Source: Lysinibacillus fusiformis
GTDB taxonomy: Bacteria > Bacillota > Bacilli > Bacillales_A > Planococcaceae
Direction: 5' to 3'
Length of the DNA stretch: 64,000 nucleotides
Assembly: GCF_016925635.1 (NCBI RefSeq)
Contig: NZ_CP070490.1
Coordinates: 1,302,001 to 1,366,000, forward strand
This document shows positions 36,637-44,910 of this stretch, one piece after another. The translations under genes and the position numbers were made by a program. How positions within the stretch are numbered: the stretch's first letter is position 1; the number at the start of each line of letters is the position of its first letter. The notes beneath the pieces are model-generated. The model was not told the origin of the DNA. It ran no database searches and saw only the letters and a program-made list of their open reading frames with translations.

Positions 36637-38331
36637 TTGAGTAAAAAATTTTTAGTAGTTGGTGGCGTTGCAGGTGGTGCCTCCACAGCAGCACGTATTC
36701 GCCGTCTCGATGAAAAGGCAGAAATTATTATGTTCGAAAAAGGGCCGAATGTTTCATTCTCTAATTGTTCTCTACCCTTCCATTTAAGCGGGATTGTTGA
36801 AAATAGCGACAAATTAATTTTAATGACACCTCAAGGCTTTCAAACAAAATACAATATCGAGGCTCGTGTTCAGCAAGAAGTTGTACACATTAATCGAAAG
36901 CAAAAAACCATCACCATTAAGGATTTAAAAACGAATAGAGATTATGAGGAAAGTTACGATACGTTAGTGCTATCCCCAGGAGCAAGTCCTATCGTTCCTG
37001 ACTTAGAGGGCATTCATTCTAAGCACGTCTTTACCATTCGAAATGTGGTGGATATTGACCGTTTAAATCAATATCTACAAACAGATAATGTACAAGATAT
37101 TGCAGTGATCGGTGGGGGCTTCATTGGTGTAGAGGTAGCGGAAAATTTGAAGCTAGCAGGCTATAATGTATCTCTAGTTGAATTCGGGCAACAAATTATG
37201 GCCCCTTTTGATTATGACATGGCTCAAATATTACACAAAGAAATGACTGATAAAGGAGTTCAAGTCATTGTCAATGACGGTCTTGCAAAAGTTGCACCAG
37301 ATTATGTGGCGTTGAATTCGGGCAAACAATTGAAAGCACAAGCAGTTGTATTAGCAATTGGTGTTCGCCCTGAAATCCGCTTAGCTCAAGAGGCCGGGCT
37401 AACAATCGGTGAACTCGGAGGTATTCAAGTTGATGCTAATTACGTGACATCTGATTCTTCCATATACGCCGTTGGAGATGCGATTGAAGTTTTCCATCAG
37501 CTTACCCATAAACAGACGCGCCTCGCTTTAGCTGGTCCCGCTCAACGACAAGCACGTGCTGCAGCTAATCATATGTATAACATCCCTCAACACAACAAAG
37601 GAGTCATCGGATCTTCAAGTGTACAAATTTTCGACCTTGTATGTGCAACAACGGGTTTGAACGAAAAAACAGCCCTAGCAAATGGATTCCAGGCAAACAG
37701 TGTTTATTTGATAGCTCCTGACAAAGTAGGTTTAATGCCAAATAGTAATCCACTTCACTTCAAGCTTGTTTATGAAACACCAACTGGTAAAATCCTTGGA
37801 GCCCAAGCTATTGGTAAAGGTAATGCAGATAAACGGATTGATGTTATAGCTACCCTCATCACAATGGGCGGTACTTTAGAAGATTTGAAGGAACTAGAGT
37901 TAAGCTATTCTCCAATGTTTAGCACTGCTCGTGATATTGTCAATTTGGCAGCTCTTGTAGCTCAAAATCTATTACACGGACACTTCAAACAGGTAAAAGT
38001 TGATGAAGTAAGAAAACTCATTGAAAATCATGCCTACATCCTAGACGTACGCGAAAAGAATGAATTTGAATGTGGTCATCTTATCAATGCGCACAATATA
38101 CCTTTAAGTGAACTTCGGGAAAGAATGAATGAGATACCGAAGGATCAACCAGTGTATGTACATTGCCGATCTGGTCAACGTAGCTATAATGCTGTCATGG
38201 CCCTTCAGAATAGCGGTTTTTCTAATGTCTTTAATGTAAGTGGATCATTCCTTGGCATTTGCTTATATGAATATTTTACAGATATCACAACGAACAGAGA
38301 TAAAATTGTTACAGCTTATAATTTTAATTAA
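36637..38331 (+). CDS. CoA-disulfide reductase / NAD(P)H polysulfide reductase with rhodanese domain
   Basis: 564 aa. FAD/NAD pyridine-nucleotide-disulfide reductase (1-450): VVGGVAGGASTAARIRRLD dinucleotide motif, redox Cys44 in FSNCSLPFHLSG, second GxGxxG motif in AVIGGGFIGVEVAENL, and VGDAIEV. A C-terminal rhodanese (about 465-555) has active-site VHCRSGQRSYNA. These CoADR-Rhd enzymes reduce CoA persulfide or polysulfide. TTG start with AAGGAG at good spacing. Its promoter carries a CstR-type operator, tying it to the sulfur island on the opposite strand. Confidence 0.9.
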   Translation: MSKKFLVVGGVAGGASTAARIRRLDEKAEIIMFEKGPNVSFSNCSLPFHLSGIVENSDKLILMTPQGFQTKYNIEARVQQEVVHINRKQKTITIKDLKTNRDYEESYDTLVLSPGASPIVPDLEGIHSKHVFTIRNVVDIDRLNQYLQTDNVQDIAVIGGGFIGVEVAENLKLAGYNVSLVEFGQQIMAPFDYDMAQILHKEMTDKGVQVIVNDGLAKVAPDYVALNSGKQLKAQAVVLAIGVRPEIRLAQEAGLTIGELGGIQVDANYVTSDSSIYAVGDAIEVFHQLTHKQTRLALAGPAQRQARAAANHMYNIPQHNKGVIGSSSVQIFDLVCATTGLNEKTALANGFQANSVYLIAPDKVGLMPNSNPLHFKLVYETPTGKILGAQAIGKGNADKRIDVIATLITMGGTLEDLKELELSYSPMFSTARDIVNLAALVAQNLLHGHFKQVKVDEVRKLIENHAYILDVREKNEFECGHLINAHNIPLSELRERMNEIPKDQPVYVHCRSGQRSYNAVMALQNSGFSNVFNVSGSFLGICLYEYFTDITTNRDKIVTAYNFN

Positions 38332-38332
38332 G

Positions 38333-38368
38333 CGAAAAGGGATGCCATTCACACAGCATCCCTTTTCG
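38333..38368. terminator. Bidirectional terminator
   Basis: CGAAAAGGGATGC / GCATCCCTTTTCG between convergent CoADR-Rhd and cytochrome genes. Confidence 0.85.
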
Positions 38369-39319
38369 TTAATTTGTAGACAGTACTTTTTCCCAATCAA
38401 TCGTACCATTTTTAATTTGTTCGCGTTTTTCTTTATTCATGATGTCATTTGGACGCCCGCCTTTTGGCCAGTCTTTTTCATGGTTTGCCCACTCTGGACG
38501 ATCTTGCAATAAAATAAAGGCAGCTAAATCAGCAGCTTCTTGATCTGTTAAAGTCCCAACTGCACCTACTGGCATATTATTTTGAATATAACCAGCCATT
38601 TTTGACATACGTGCCATACCCGCTCCATCATTAAAGGAATTATCTCCCCATAAAGCTGGACCAGTATTGGCACCAGTACCAGCGCCATCAGCCGCATGAC
38701 AGGCTATACATGACTGTGCATAAAGCTCCTCACCGTCGGCAACATTCGGAATCGGGACATTTTTCATATCACTAGTGCCTGCCCATTCACGTTTTGCGCC
38801 AATTGGAACGCCTTCAGAAATATACGCGAAATACGCTACCATAGCCTCCAGCTCATCACTATTCATTTCAAATTTTTTACCATTCATACTGCGAACCATA
38901 CAGCCATTAATGCGCTCTTCTATTGTAACCACACCACCTGAGCGTCCAATGTATTGTGGATAATTTGCCATTACACCTACTAATGATGAGGCTTGCTCGT
39001 CATAGCCAGCACCTGCATGACAGCTTGTGCAGGATAGTTGGTTTCCTACATACTCATCTGCCGCAACATGCGTGTTATTAACAAGTTCATAGCCATATAA
39101 TATTGCTTCTTTCATTGGACCATCTGGTACTTCATCAATACTCGGCGGAGCATAGACCACTGACTGAGCAGCTGCTGTTGTTGGTAATTGCGTTTGCACT
39201 GTCGCTTCTTTCTCACTCGCATTTGAATCAACTGAAATTTTGTCACTGACAAACGTCCCAACAAAAATGGCGCCTGCTAACAGTACTGTTCCTGCTACTC
39301 CCGCTACTATAGGTTTCAT
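38369..39319 (-). CDS. tsdA: Membrane-anchored diheme cytochrome c, TsdA-like thiosulfate dehydrogenase
   Basis: 316 aa. One N-terminal hydrophobic anchor (about 4-24), then two class I cytochrome c domains with haem motifs CTSCH (97-101) and CIACH (204-208). The segment ERINGCMVRSMNG (Cys140) matches the TsdA region that supplies the unusual Cys ligand to haem 1; MxxM-type positions near residues 236-250 could serve haem 2. TsdA oxidises thiosulfate to tetrathionate or the reverse, outside the membrane. A G-rich ribosome-binding site precedes the ATG. Assignment rests on motif resemblance; a generic diheme electron carrier is the alternative. Confidence 0.72.
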   Translation of the reverse strand: MKPIVAGVAGTVLLAGAIFVGTFVSDKISVDSNASEKEATVQTQLPTTAAAQSVVYAPPSIDEVPDGPMKEAILYGYELVNNTHVAADEYVGNQLSCTSCHAGAGYDEQASSLVGVMANYPQYIGRSGGVVTIEERINGCMVRSMNGKKFEMNSDELEAMVAYFAYISEGVPIGAKREWAGTSDMKNVPIPNVADGEELYAQSCIACHAADGAGTGANTGPALWGDNSFNDGAGMARMSKMAGYIQNNMPVGAVGTLTDQEAADLAAFILLQDRPEWANHEKDWPKGGRPNDIMNKEKREQIKNGTIDWEKVLSTN

Positions 39320-39324
39320 CTATA

Positions 39325-39340
39325 ATACCCCCCTTTGTAT
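39325..39340. promoter_or_regulatory. Possible CstR-type operator before the TsdA-like gene
   Basis: ATACCCCCCTTTGTAT. One half is partly the G-rich ribosome-binding site, so the match is weaker than at other sites. Confidence 0.35.
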
Positions 39341-39554
39341 TCTCACTTATATTTTAGCAACATAACAATTTATTGGATGTGATTTTTCTCACACTACAAT
39401 AAAATAGAACCATTCAGATGATAAAAATGGTTAAATTATACATTTAATTTTGTTCTATAACACAGAAAACAAGACTTAATACCTCTTGTAGTATACATTT
39501 ATTTCTAATCAAAAAATGTCGAGTACAAATATGCACTCGACATTTTTAAAGTTT

Positions 39555-40259
39555 TTATAGTTTACATTGGCCATCAGCACATGCCGATTCTCCATTACCA
39601 TTTATCGTTACAGTTGGCTGAATACCAGCTATTTCAGCAGTTTGATGCAAAGTTCGCACAAACACTTCATTCGGCTCAGCACCTTTAATACCGTAACGAT
39701 TTTCAAATACAAAGAACGGTACACTCCGCACGCCAAGTTGCTGTGCATCATAGCGATCCTTGTCTAGCTCTTCACTAAAATCAGTTGAAGCTAATATTCC
39801 CTCCGCAACTTCTCTAGCCAAATCCAATTGCACAATAACATTTAATAAAAATTCATCGTTATTTAAATCTTCACCATCTTTAAAATAACCAGCCATTAGT
39901 GCTTCAGTATAAGCGGCTGCTTTACCAAATTGCTGCGTCCACTTCGCTAAACGATGAGCCTTTTCTGTATGCGCTGTTGTCATCTTAGCAAAATCATACT
40001 GCAAACCAACTTCCGTTGCTCTCATAGCTATACCCTTGACCATATTTTCCACTTCTTCTAGCGCAACATCATATTTTTTAGCCATCGCCTCATAAAAGGA
40101 TGGTGCATTCAATTTCGGTGTATCCAGGCCTATTTGAAATGCTTTATATTCTATTTCCACTTGTCCTGTATAGCCTGCAATGTCAATTGCCCGTTCAAGC
40201 TCTCGCTTACCAATATAACAATATGGACATGTAAAATCGGAAAAGACTTCAATTTTCAT
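39555..40259 (-). CDS. DsbA/FrnE-family thiol oxidoreductase
   Basis: 234 aa from the ATG at 40259 (eight bases after AAGGGGG; an ATG two codons earlier is too close). The active site CPYC is in EVFSDFTCPYCYIGKRELE, followed by an inserted helical domain and the cis-Pro loop GVRSVPFF. No signal peptide, so cytosolic like FrnE. The C-terminal ACADGQC adds two further cysteines. It is the gene after TauE/SafE, and probably handles disulfides or polysulfides in this island. Confidence 0.85.
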   Translation of the reverse strand: MKIEVFSDFTCPYCYIGKRELERAIDIAGYTGQVEIEYKAFQIGLDTPKLNAPSFYEAMAKKYDVALEEVENMVKGIAMRATEVGLQYDFAKMTTAHTEKAHRLAKWTQQFGKAAAYTEALMAGYFKDGEDLNNDEFLLNVIVQLDLAREVAEGILASTDFSEELDKDRYDAQQLGVRSVPFFVFENRYGIKGAEPNEVFVRTLHQTAEIAGIQPTVTINGNGESACADGQCKL

Positions 40260-40271
40260 TACCATACCCCC

Positions 40272-41048
40272 TTATAATATATCCATCCAAATTTTAATAG
40301 CTGTTGCTAATATAAGAACGGCTAAAATAATTTGTAGGAATTTTGTATTTAACTTGCCCCCTACTTTCGCACCTAGAGGAGCCGCTATTAGACTAGATAC
40401 AATTAGAATGAGGGCTGGATAATATTCAACTTGTCCTGTTATCAATTTCCCGACGGTACCTCCTATTGAGGAGATAAACGTAATAGCAAGGCTTGATGCA
40501 ATGGTCATACGAGTGGGGATGCCTAAGACAACAAGCATGATTGGTACTAATAAAAATCCACCAGCTGCCCCCACAATCCCGGAACCGATACCCACAATGA
40601 AAGCTAATAGGACCGCCCATGGTTTATTAAATGTAACAGCCTGCATCGGTTGATCATCAATTTGCTTTTTCGGTATGAACATCATCACAGCTGCAATCAA
40701 TGCAAGAATTCCATAGACAATGTTAATGCCAGACTCTGATAAAAATTTTGAACCGAAGCTACCTATAAAGCTTCCCGTTAATATGGCACTCCCCATATAA
40801 ATAATAAGTGATTTATTTAAATACCCGCCTTTGCGATAGACCCAAACACCAGAAAGAGCAGCAAAAAGTACTTGAATCGCACTAATCCCTGACACTTCAT
40901 GTGCCGAAAAGGCCGCAAAGCCTAGTAATGGTGGTATATATAGTAGCATTGGAAAATTGATGATGGCACCGCCAATACCTAACATCCCTGATACAAATGA
41001 ACCGAGAAAACCAATAAGTAAAATGGTTAAGATCCATGCAATATCCAT
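40272..41048 (-). CDS. TauE/SafE-family sulfite/sulfonate exporter
   Basis: 258 aa, about 8 helices in two repeats. [22 protein letters not shown] and [20 protein letters not shown] are the paired family signatures. Such permeases export sulfite, sulfoacetate or thiosulfate-like anions, which fits a cluster producing sulfite by persulfide oxidation. AGAAGG lies 8 bases upstream of the ATG. A terminator hairpin separates it from tusA, so its transcription may be partly independent. Confidence 0.85.
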   Translation of the reverse strand: MDIAWILTILLIGFLGSFVSGMLGIGGAIINFPMLLYIPPLLGFAAFSAHEVSGISAIQVLFAALSGVWVYRKGGYLNKSLIIYMGSAILTGSFIGSFGSKFLSESGINIVYGILALIAAVMMFIPKKQIDDQPMQAVTFNKPWAVLLAFIVGIGSGIVGAAGGFLLVPIMLVVLGIPTRMTIASSLAITFISSIGGTVGKLITGQVEYYPALILIVSSLIAAPLGAKVGGKLNTKFLQIILAVLILATAIKIWMDIL

Positions 41049-41090
41049 TTATTTTTCCTTCTTTCTGGCTGTATTCAACAAAAGGAAAGA

Positions 41091-41119
41091 AGGGTTGTTC
41101 TACTGTAATAGACAACCCT
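41091..41119 (-). terminator. Hairpin terminator between tusA and tauE
   Basis: AGGGTTGT / ACAACCCT stem followed on the minus strand by a pyrimidine-rich run. Confidence 0.6.
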
Positions 41120-41128
41120 CAATCAGCT

Positions 41129-41356
41129 CTATGCTTTCTGAATGAAAAATGTAATGACACCAGCCTCTTCAGATTGATCTAAAATGATATGGCCTCCAGC
41201 TTTTGACCAAGCAGGAATATCCGCTAAAGCTCCTTTATCCGTCACCTGAACTTCTAAAACTTCCCCTGGCATTAGGGTATCTATTGCTTTTTTTGTCTTC
41301 ACAATAGGCATTGGACATGAAAGGCCTTTTGCATCTAGTTGTAAACTTGATTTCAT
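41129..41356 (-). CDS. tusA: TusA-family sulfur carrier protein
   Basis: 75 aa from the ATG at 41356, selected by AAGGAG and by the normal TusA length. The sulfur-carrying Cys lies in LDAKGLSCPMPIVKTKKAI (residue about 13). TusA passes persulfide sulfur between rhodaneses and acceptors. The reading frame stays open upstream for 47 more codons, to 41497, with three Cys near its start; I treat that stretch as untranslated or uncertain. Paralogous to the TusA domain of the fusion protein upstream. Confidence 0.9.
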   Translation of the reverse strand: MKSSLQLDAKGLSCPMPIVKTKKAIDTLMPGEVLEVQVTDKGALADIPAWSKAGGHIILDQSEEAGVITFFIQKA

Positions 41357-41500
41357 CATAATCTCCTTCGACTCGGCAAAGGTTGTAAGCGATTTTGCCG
41401 ATTCTTCTTGTTTTATATCTTCATGAAGGATGAGCGCCTTCAATTCACGAAATTTACATGCAACAAGCATACATGCATACTCATTGCACTTTAGCATGCT

Positions 41501-42628
41501 TTATCGTACAGCACAGCGATTTGGTCCAATTTCCATCTCTGTTTGCTCATCTAACGCAGGTGTTATTTTCCCCATATTCACCTGACGGATTTCTTGATAA
41601 GCATTTGGTTGTGGAGGTAATTCATCTGTTACCACACGTCTAAATTCTCCTTCATTTTGAATATTTAAACCATGGTTTTGTACAAATAAATCCCCTAGTC
41701 GTTTCGCAACCGTTCCATCTTCATTCAGCTCATCAATAATCATAAAATGTGCTGGTAAGACAATAAGGTCATCAGACAATTCTCGATAACGCTTGTAAAG
41801 CGTTTCTCGTAAATCCCCAACCCAATCATCAGCAAGGCCAGCTAAATCAGGACGTCCGATTGAATCGATAAATAAAATATCTCCTGTTAATAAATATTTG
41901 CTGTCAACAACAAATGAAGTAGAGCCAATTGTATGGCCCGGAGAATAAATGGCTCCTACGTCTATTTTTGATGCTCCGATTTGAACATTTGTTCCATCAG
42001 CTAACGGAGTATATTGGAACACAACTTCCTCAGCGTCTTTAGGTGGCAAATAATAAGTTGCGCCTGTCATCTCTGCGATATGGCTACCACCCGAAATGTG
42101 ATCAGCATGTAAATGTGTATCAAAAACATGTTTAATTTGGACGTTTTTATGCTCTGCAAAATTTATAAATACATCTATAAAACGTACAGCATCAATAATA
42201 GCTGCTTCACCTTCAGAAAGGACCATATAAGACAGACAGCCCTTTCCTAAACGAACAAATTGATAAAGCTCGCCTCCACCTGTTAAATCGCCAACTTTGA
42301 TCGGCTCTAGATACTCACTCCAAGATTTCATACCTCCAGCTAAGTAAGCAACATCACGACCTGCTGTTGATAACATCTCAGCAATCATCAATGATGACCC
42401 CTCTTTAGCACAAACCACTAATACTTCTTTATCAGCTGGAATTTTCGGTAAAATAAACTCAATACCATCTAACAGTTCAAAATACGGTATATTTAAGTAC
42501 TCAAAACGATGTCCATCAATTTTCCAATCTTCGAATGCATCCGCATTACGAACATCTAAAATAAACAACTCTTCATTGTGAATAACCTTTTTAGCTACTT
42601 GTGATGCGCTCCATTTTCGAATTGACAT
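41501..42628 (-). CDS. Rhodanese-persulfide dioxygenase fusion (CstB-like)
   Basis: 375 aa. N-terminal rhodanese (about 10-110) with active-site loop [10 protein letters not shown], then a metallo-beta-lactamase domain of the ETHE1/persulfide-dioxygenase type (about 120-340) with [35 protein letters not shown] and PAHF. The C terminus ends in GPNRCAVR. It should oxidise low-molecular-weight persulfide to sulfite using iron and oxygen. In staphylococcal CstB the dioxygenase comes first and the rhodanese last; here the order is reversed. Confidence 0.88.
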   Translation of the reverse strand: MSIRKWSASQVAKKVIHNEELFILDVRNADAFEDWKIDGHRFEYLNIPYFELLDGIEFILPKIPADKEVLVVCAKEGSSLMIAEMLSTAGRDVAYLAGGMKSWSEYLEPIKVGDLTGGGELYQFVRLGKGCLSYMVLSEGEAAIIDAVRFIDVFINFAEHKNVQIKHVFDTHLHADHISGGSHIAEMTGATYYLPPKDAEEVVFQYTPLADGTNVQIGASKIDVGAIYSPGHTIGSTSFVVDSKYLLTGDILFIDSIGRPDLAGLADDWVGDLRETLYKRYRELSDDLIVLPAHFMIIDELNEDGTVAKRLGDLFVQNHGLNIQNEGEFRRVVTDELPPQPNAYQEIRQVNMGKITPALDEQTEMEIGPNRCAVR

Positions 42629-42632
42629 CTCT

Positions 42633-42648
42633 TTACCCCCATTGGTAT
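42633..42648. promoter_or_regulatory. Possible CstR-type operator at the dioxygenase start
   Basis: On the minus strand ATACCAATGGGGGTAA, overlapping the ribosome-binding site four bases before the start. The G-run is expected of a ribosome-binding site, so this match is weak on its own. Confidence 0.35.
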
Positions 42649-42666
42649 TATTTTTATGTTTTTTAT

Positions 42667-42691
42667 AGCGGAGAGGGGTGCCCTCTCCGCT
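42667..42691. terminator. Perfect hairpin between the DsrE-like and dioxygenase genes
   Basis: AGCGGAGAGGG / CCCTCTCCGCT. The T-run is on the plus strand, not on the coding strand, so it may stabilise or process the operon mRNA rather than end it. Confidence 0.55.
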
Positions 42692-42706
42692 TTTATAGGT
42701 AGGTCA

Positions 42707-43102
42707 CTAGAATGTAAGTGACGGTGCTGCGTCTTTCGCAAATTCTAGGAATGTTACAGCTCCTCCCACTTCAATTCCCTCAATGAAATCTTCAGTGGTT
42801 AAACCCATTACATCCATCGTCATCTGGCAAGCAATAAATTTCACACCTAATTCTTGTGCCATCTCCACTAGTTGAGGAATAGCTGGCACGTTTGCTTTTG
42901 TAAAGCCTTCTGCATAATGTTCTGCTCCAGCTGGCATTGGTAATGCATGCATACCTTGCTTATGAATTAGATTCAGGCCTTCAAATGTAAAGAAGATAGC
43001 TACCTCTTTCTCAGAAGCTGCTGCAGCTGTTGCGATATTGAACACCTTGTACGCATCAAATAAACCACCGTTACTTGCAATGATTGCTACTTTGTTCGAC
43101 AT
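42707..43102 (-). CDS. DsrE/DsrF/DrsH-like sulfur-transfer protein
   Basis: 131 aa from the ATG at 43102, chosen for the TTGGAGGA ribosome-binding site. It has the DsrE fold, with SNGGLFDAYKVFNIATAAAASEKEVAIFFTFEG and a conserved Cys in FIACQMTMDVMG, the usual sulfur-binding position. DsrE2-type proteins exchange sulfur with TusA and rhodaneses, and all three are made from this operon. Confidence 0.88.
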   Translation of the reverse strand: MSNKVAIIASNGGLFDAYKVFNIATAAAASEKEVAIFFTFEGLNLIHKQGMHALPMPAGAEHYAEGFTKANVPAIPQLVEMAQELGVKFIACQMTMDVMGLTTEDFIEGIEVGGAVTFLEFAKDAAPSLTF

Positions 43103-43119
43103 AATAAAATTCCTCCAAT

Positions 43120-43668
43120 TTAAATGTTTTTTGTTAAATCGCCTGCCCAAGATGTCATACCTGGTAAGACGTTAAATACTTTCGTAAAACCACGTGTAGC
43201 CAGCTTTTGCGCAGCCATGTCACTGCGTTTTCCAGTACGGCAAATAACGTATATCTCCTGCTCTTTATCAAGCTCAGGAAGTCGTGCTTCCAGTTCGCCC
43301 ATTGGTATCGATTTTGCTCCCGCAATATGCCCAAAAGCGAATTCCGCTTCCTCACGTACATCAAGAATTAATCCTTTACGACTTGTGATTTGCTCTAGAT
43401 CAATTGTTTGTTCAAATGTCATTTCTTCTATTTGGTCATTTGTACATTTACGAATATAATGTTTCAGCACACCATTATCTTCTAAAGTACCAATATACTG
43501 ATGACCTACAGTTTCAGCCCATGCTGCAATATCAGCTTTTGACCCTTTATCTGTCGCAGCTACTTCTAAAATTTGACCATCTACTAAATCAGTCATCGCT
43601 TTTTTTGTTTTCACAATCGGCATTGGGCAAGAAAGACCCTTGGCATCTAGCTGAAAATCCGCCTTCAT
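43120..43668 (-). CDS. TusA-rhodanese fusion (CstA-like)
   Basis: 182 aa from the ATG at 43668; an in-frame ATG six codons earlier lacks a ribosome-binding site and borders the operator. TusA domain (1-75) with LDAKGLSCPMPIV, a linker with a further Cys (HYIRKCTNDQ), and a rhodanese (about 95-180) with active-site VICRTGKRSDMA. Staphylococcal CstA also joins rhodanese and TusA modules. It should relay sulfane sulfur in cis between the two cysteines. Confidence 0.9.
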   Translation of the reverse strand: MKADFQLDAKGLSCPMPIVKTKKAMTDLVDGQILEVAATDKGSKADIAAWAETVGHQYIGTLEDNGVLKHYIRKCTNDQIEEMTFEQTIDLEQITSRKGLILDVREEAEFAFGHIAGAKSIPMGELEARLPELDKEQEIYVICRTGKRSDMAAQKLATRGFTKVFNVLPGMTSWAGDLTKNI

Positions 43669-43686
43669 ACTTTCCACATCCTTCAT

Positions 43687-43702
43687 ATACCTACACAGGT
43701 AT
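43687..43702. promoter_or_regulatory. CstR-type operator upstream of the TusA-rhodanese gene
   Basis: ATACCTACACAGGTAT, a perfect ATACCT/AGGTAT inverted repeat not confounded by a ribosome-binding site. It may serve an internal promoter of the operon. Confidence 0.6.
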
Positions 43703-43731
43703 TATTTTATTCAAAAAAATATAGATATAAT

Positions 43732-44031
43732 CTATAACTGTACTTTGCCCTCCCAAGCTAACATACCACCAGTCATGTTAGTTACATTAAAGCCATTACT
43801 TTCTAATATTTGAGTAGCCCGAGCACTTCGTCCGCCTGATCGACAAACCACAATATACGACTCCCTCTTATTTAATTCATGTAGCCGAAACTCTACTAAA
43901 CCTAGCGGGATATGAAGAACGCCTGGAATGTGACCAGCCTCTACTTCATCTACCTCTCGCACATCAATAAGATTCAGCTTCCCTCCTTGCTCCATCGTTT
44001 GCTGCACTTCTTTGGCTGTAATTTCTTTCAT
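43732..44031 (-). CDS. Single-domain rhodanese
   Basis: 99 aa cytosolic rhodanese with active-site loop VVCRSGGRSARA and the substrate-fold segments LIDVREVDEVEAGHIPGVLHIPLGLVEFR. It moves sulfane sulfur from thiosulfate or persulfides to acceptors such as TusA. It starts 11 bases after the preceding rhodanese gene with AGGAGGAGAAA as ribosome-binding site. Confidence 0.92.
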   Translation of the reverse strand: MKEITAKEVQQTMEQGGKLNLIDVREVDEVEAGHIPGVLHIPLGLVEFRLHELNKRESYIVVCRSGGRSARATQILESNGFNVTNMTGGMLAWEGKVQL

Positions 44032-44042
44032 TTTTTCTCCTC

Positions 44043-44384
44043 CTAGTATGCACTCATTCCACCACGAACATTGGAAACACGCTCAAAGCCCTGCTTTTTC
44101 AGTTGCTTACAAGCCTGACTACTTCGCATGCCACTCTGACAAATAACTATGATTTCTTTATCCTTTGGTAGTTTTTCAAAGCTCGATCCAAGCGGAACAT
44201 TTTTAAATTGCGAGATATGCCGACCTTTATACTCAGCAGGCGTGCGTACATCGATAAATAGCTTATCCTTATCATTCAGCATATCTTTTAATTGGGCTGT
44301 AGAAATTGATTGAACGCCCTTCGCTGGCTTCATTCGCCAAAAGAAAAAGGCTGCGATAAGCGCAATAATAATCCATATTTCCAT
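44043..44384 (-). CDS. Membrane-anchored rhodanese
   Basis: 113 aa. An N-terminal helix (about 2-16, IWIIIALIAAFFFW) anchors a rhodanese domain with active-site VICQSGMRSSQA. The Cys side is probably cytosolic given the following MKPAKG basic stretch. YibN/YqhL-type proteins share this plan. First structural gene after cstR, with AAAGGAGGACA as the ribosome-binding site. Confidence 0.9.
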   Translation of the reverse strand: MEIWIIIALIAAFFFWRMKPAKGVQSISTAQLKDMLNDKDKLFIDVRTPAEYKGRHISQFKNVPLGSSFEKLPKDKEIIVICQSGMRSSQACKQLKKQGFERVSNVRGGMSAY

Positions 44385-44402
44385 ATGATCTGTCCTCCTT
44401 TT

Positions 44403-44418
44403 ATACGATTATGGGTAT
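44403..44418. promoter_or_regulatory. Degenerate CstR-type operator between cstR and the membrane rhodanese
   Basis: ATACGATTATGGGTAT, one base off the ATACC half-site. It suggests a second control point just after cstR. Confidence 0.4.
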
Positions 44419-44425
44419 ATCCAAG

Positions 44426-44686
44426 TTATCGACTTTTCACAACCAAATCCATTGCCTCTTGGATAGCAGCATTCATTTTTTCAGCATTACCTTCAGCAGT
44501 CGATACACAATCCAGTAAATTTTCACTAACAATGACACCAATCGTCCGGTCAACAGCAGAACGCACGGCAGATAGCTGTGTAATCACATCTTTACAACTT
44601 TGACCTTCTTCCATCATGCGTAAAATACCACGCATTTGACCTTCCATACGCTTCACACGGTTTGCAGTGTTTGGACCATATGCCAT
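44426..44686 (-). CDS. cstR: CstR-type persulfide-sensing repressor (CsoR/RcnR family)
   Basis: 86 aa, all-helical CsoR-family DNA-binding protein. The conserved cysteines fall at C31 (EEGQSCKDV) and C60 (NLLDCVS), the positions used by S. aureus CstR, and Asn56 replaces the His that copper CsoR uses in its HX3C pair. This argues for persulfide sensing through a C31-C60' di- or trisulfide, not copper. It heads the sulfur operon, and its own promoter holds the best operator, indicating autoregulation. Confidence 0.9.
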   Translation of the reverse strand: MAYGPNTANRVKRMEGQMRGILRMMEEGQSCKDVITQLSAVRSAVDRTIGVIVSENLLDCVSTAEGNAEKMNAAIQEAMDLVVKSR

Positions 44687-44736
44687 TCTGTTACGCCCCC
44701 TTTCAGAACGATTGATTGGATTTCCTTACGAGATTC

Positions 44737-44765
44737 ATATTATACCCCTATAGGTATATTGTCAA
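44737..44765 (-). promoter_or_regulatory. cstR promoter with CstR-type operator in the spacer
   Basis: Minus strand: -35 TTGACA (44760-44765), then TATAAT at 15 or TAATAT at 17 bases. The operator ATACCCCTATAGGTAT (44742-44757) lies between the hexamers, so a bound repressor would block polymerase. Confidence 0.8.
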
Positions 44766-44863
44766 TATGAAAGCTTCAAACTTTTTTATCGTGCTACAAT
44801 TCCAGGGTACAATGTTCTCCCCATTGCGTTAACCCCGTCTATCTGCTTCCTTATTATTTCAAC

Positions 44864-44900
44864 AAAAAAACCCTGCTACGAGTTATTACTCATAGCAGGG
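44864..44900 (-). terminator. Terminator of hmp
   Basis: CCCTGCTACGAGT / ACTCATAGCAGGG with a tetraloop and seven T on the minus strand. Confidence 0.9.
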
Positions 44901-44910
44901 AGTTCATTTT

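Noticed and set aside
40264..40280. Seventh CstR-like site before the FrnE-like gene
   Set aside because: ATACCCCCTTATAATAT lacks the GGTAT half; the C-run is simply the gene's ribosome-binding site.
44403..44418. A strong independent promoter for the membrane rhodanese
   Set aside because: No correctly spaced -35/-10 pair surrounds this degenerate operator; read-through from the cstR promoter is sufficient.
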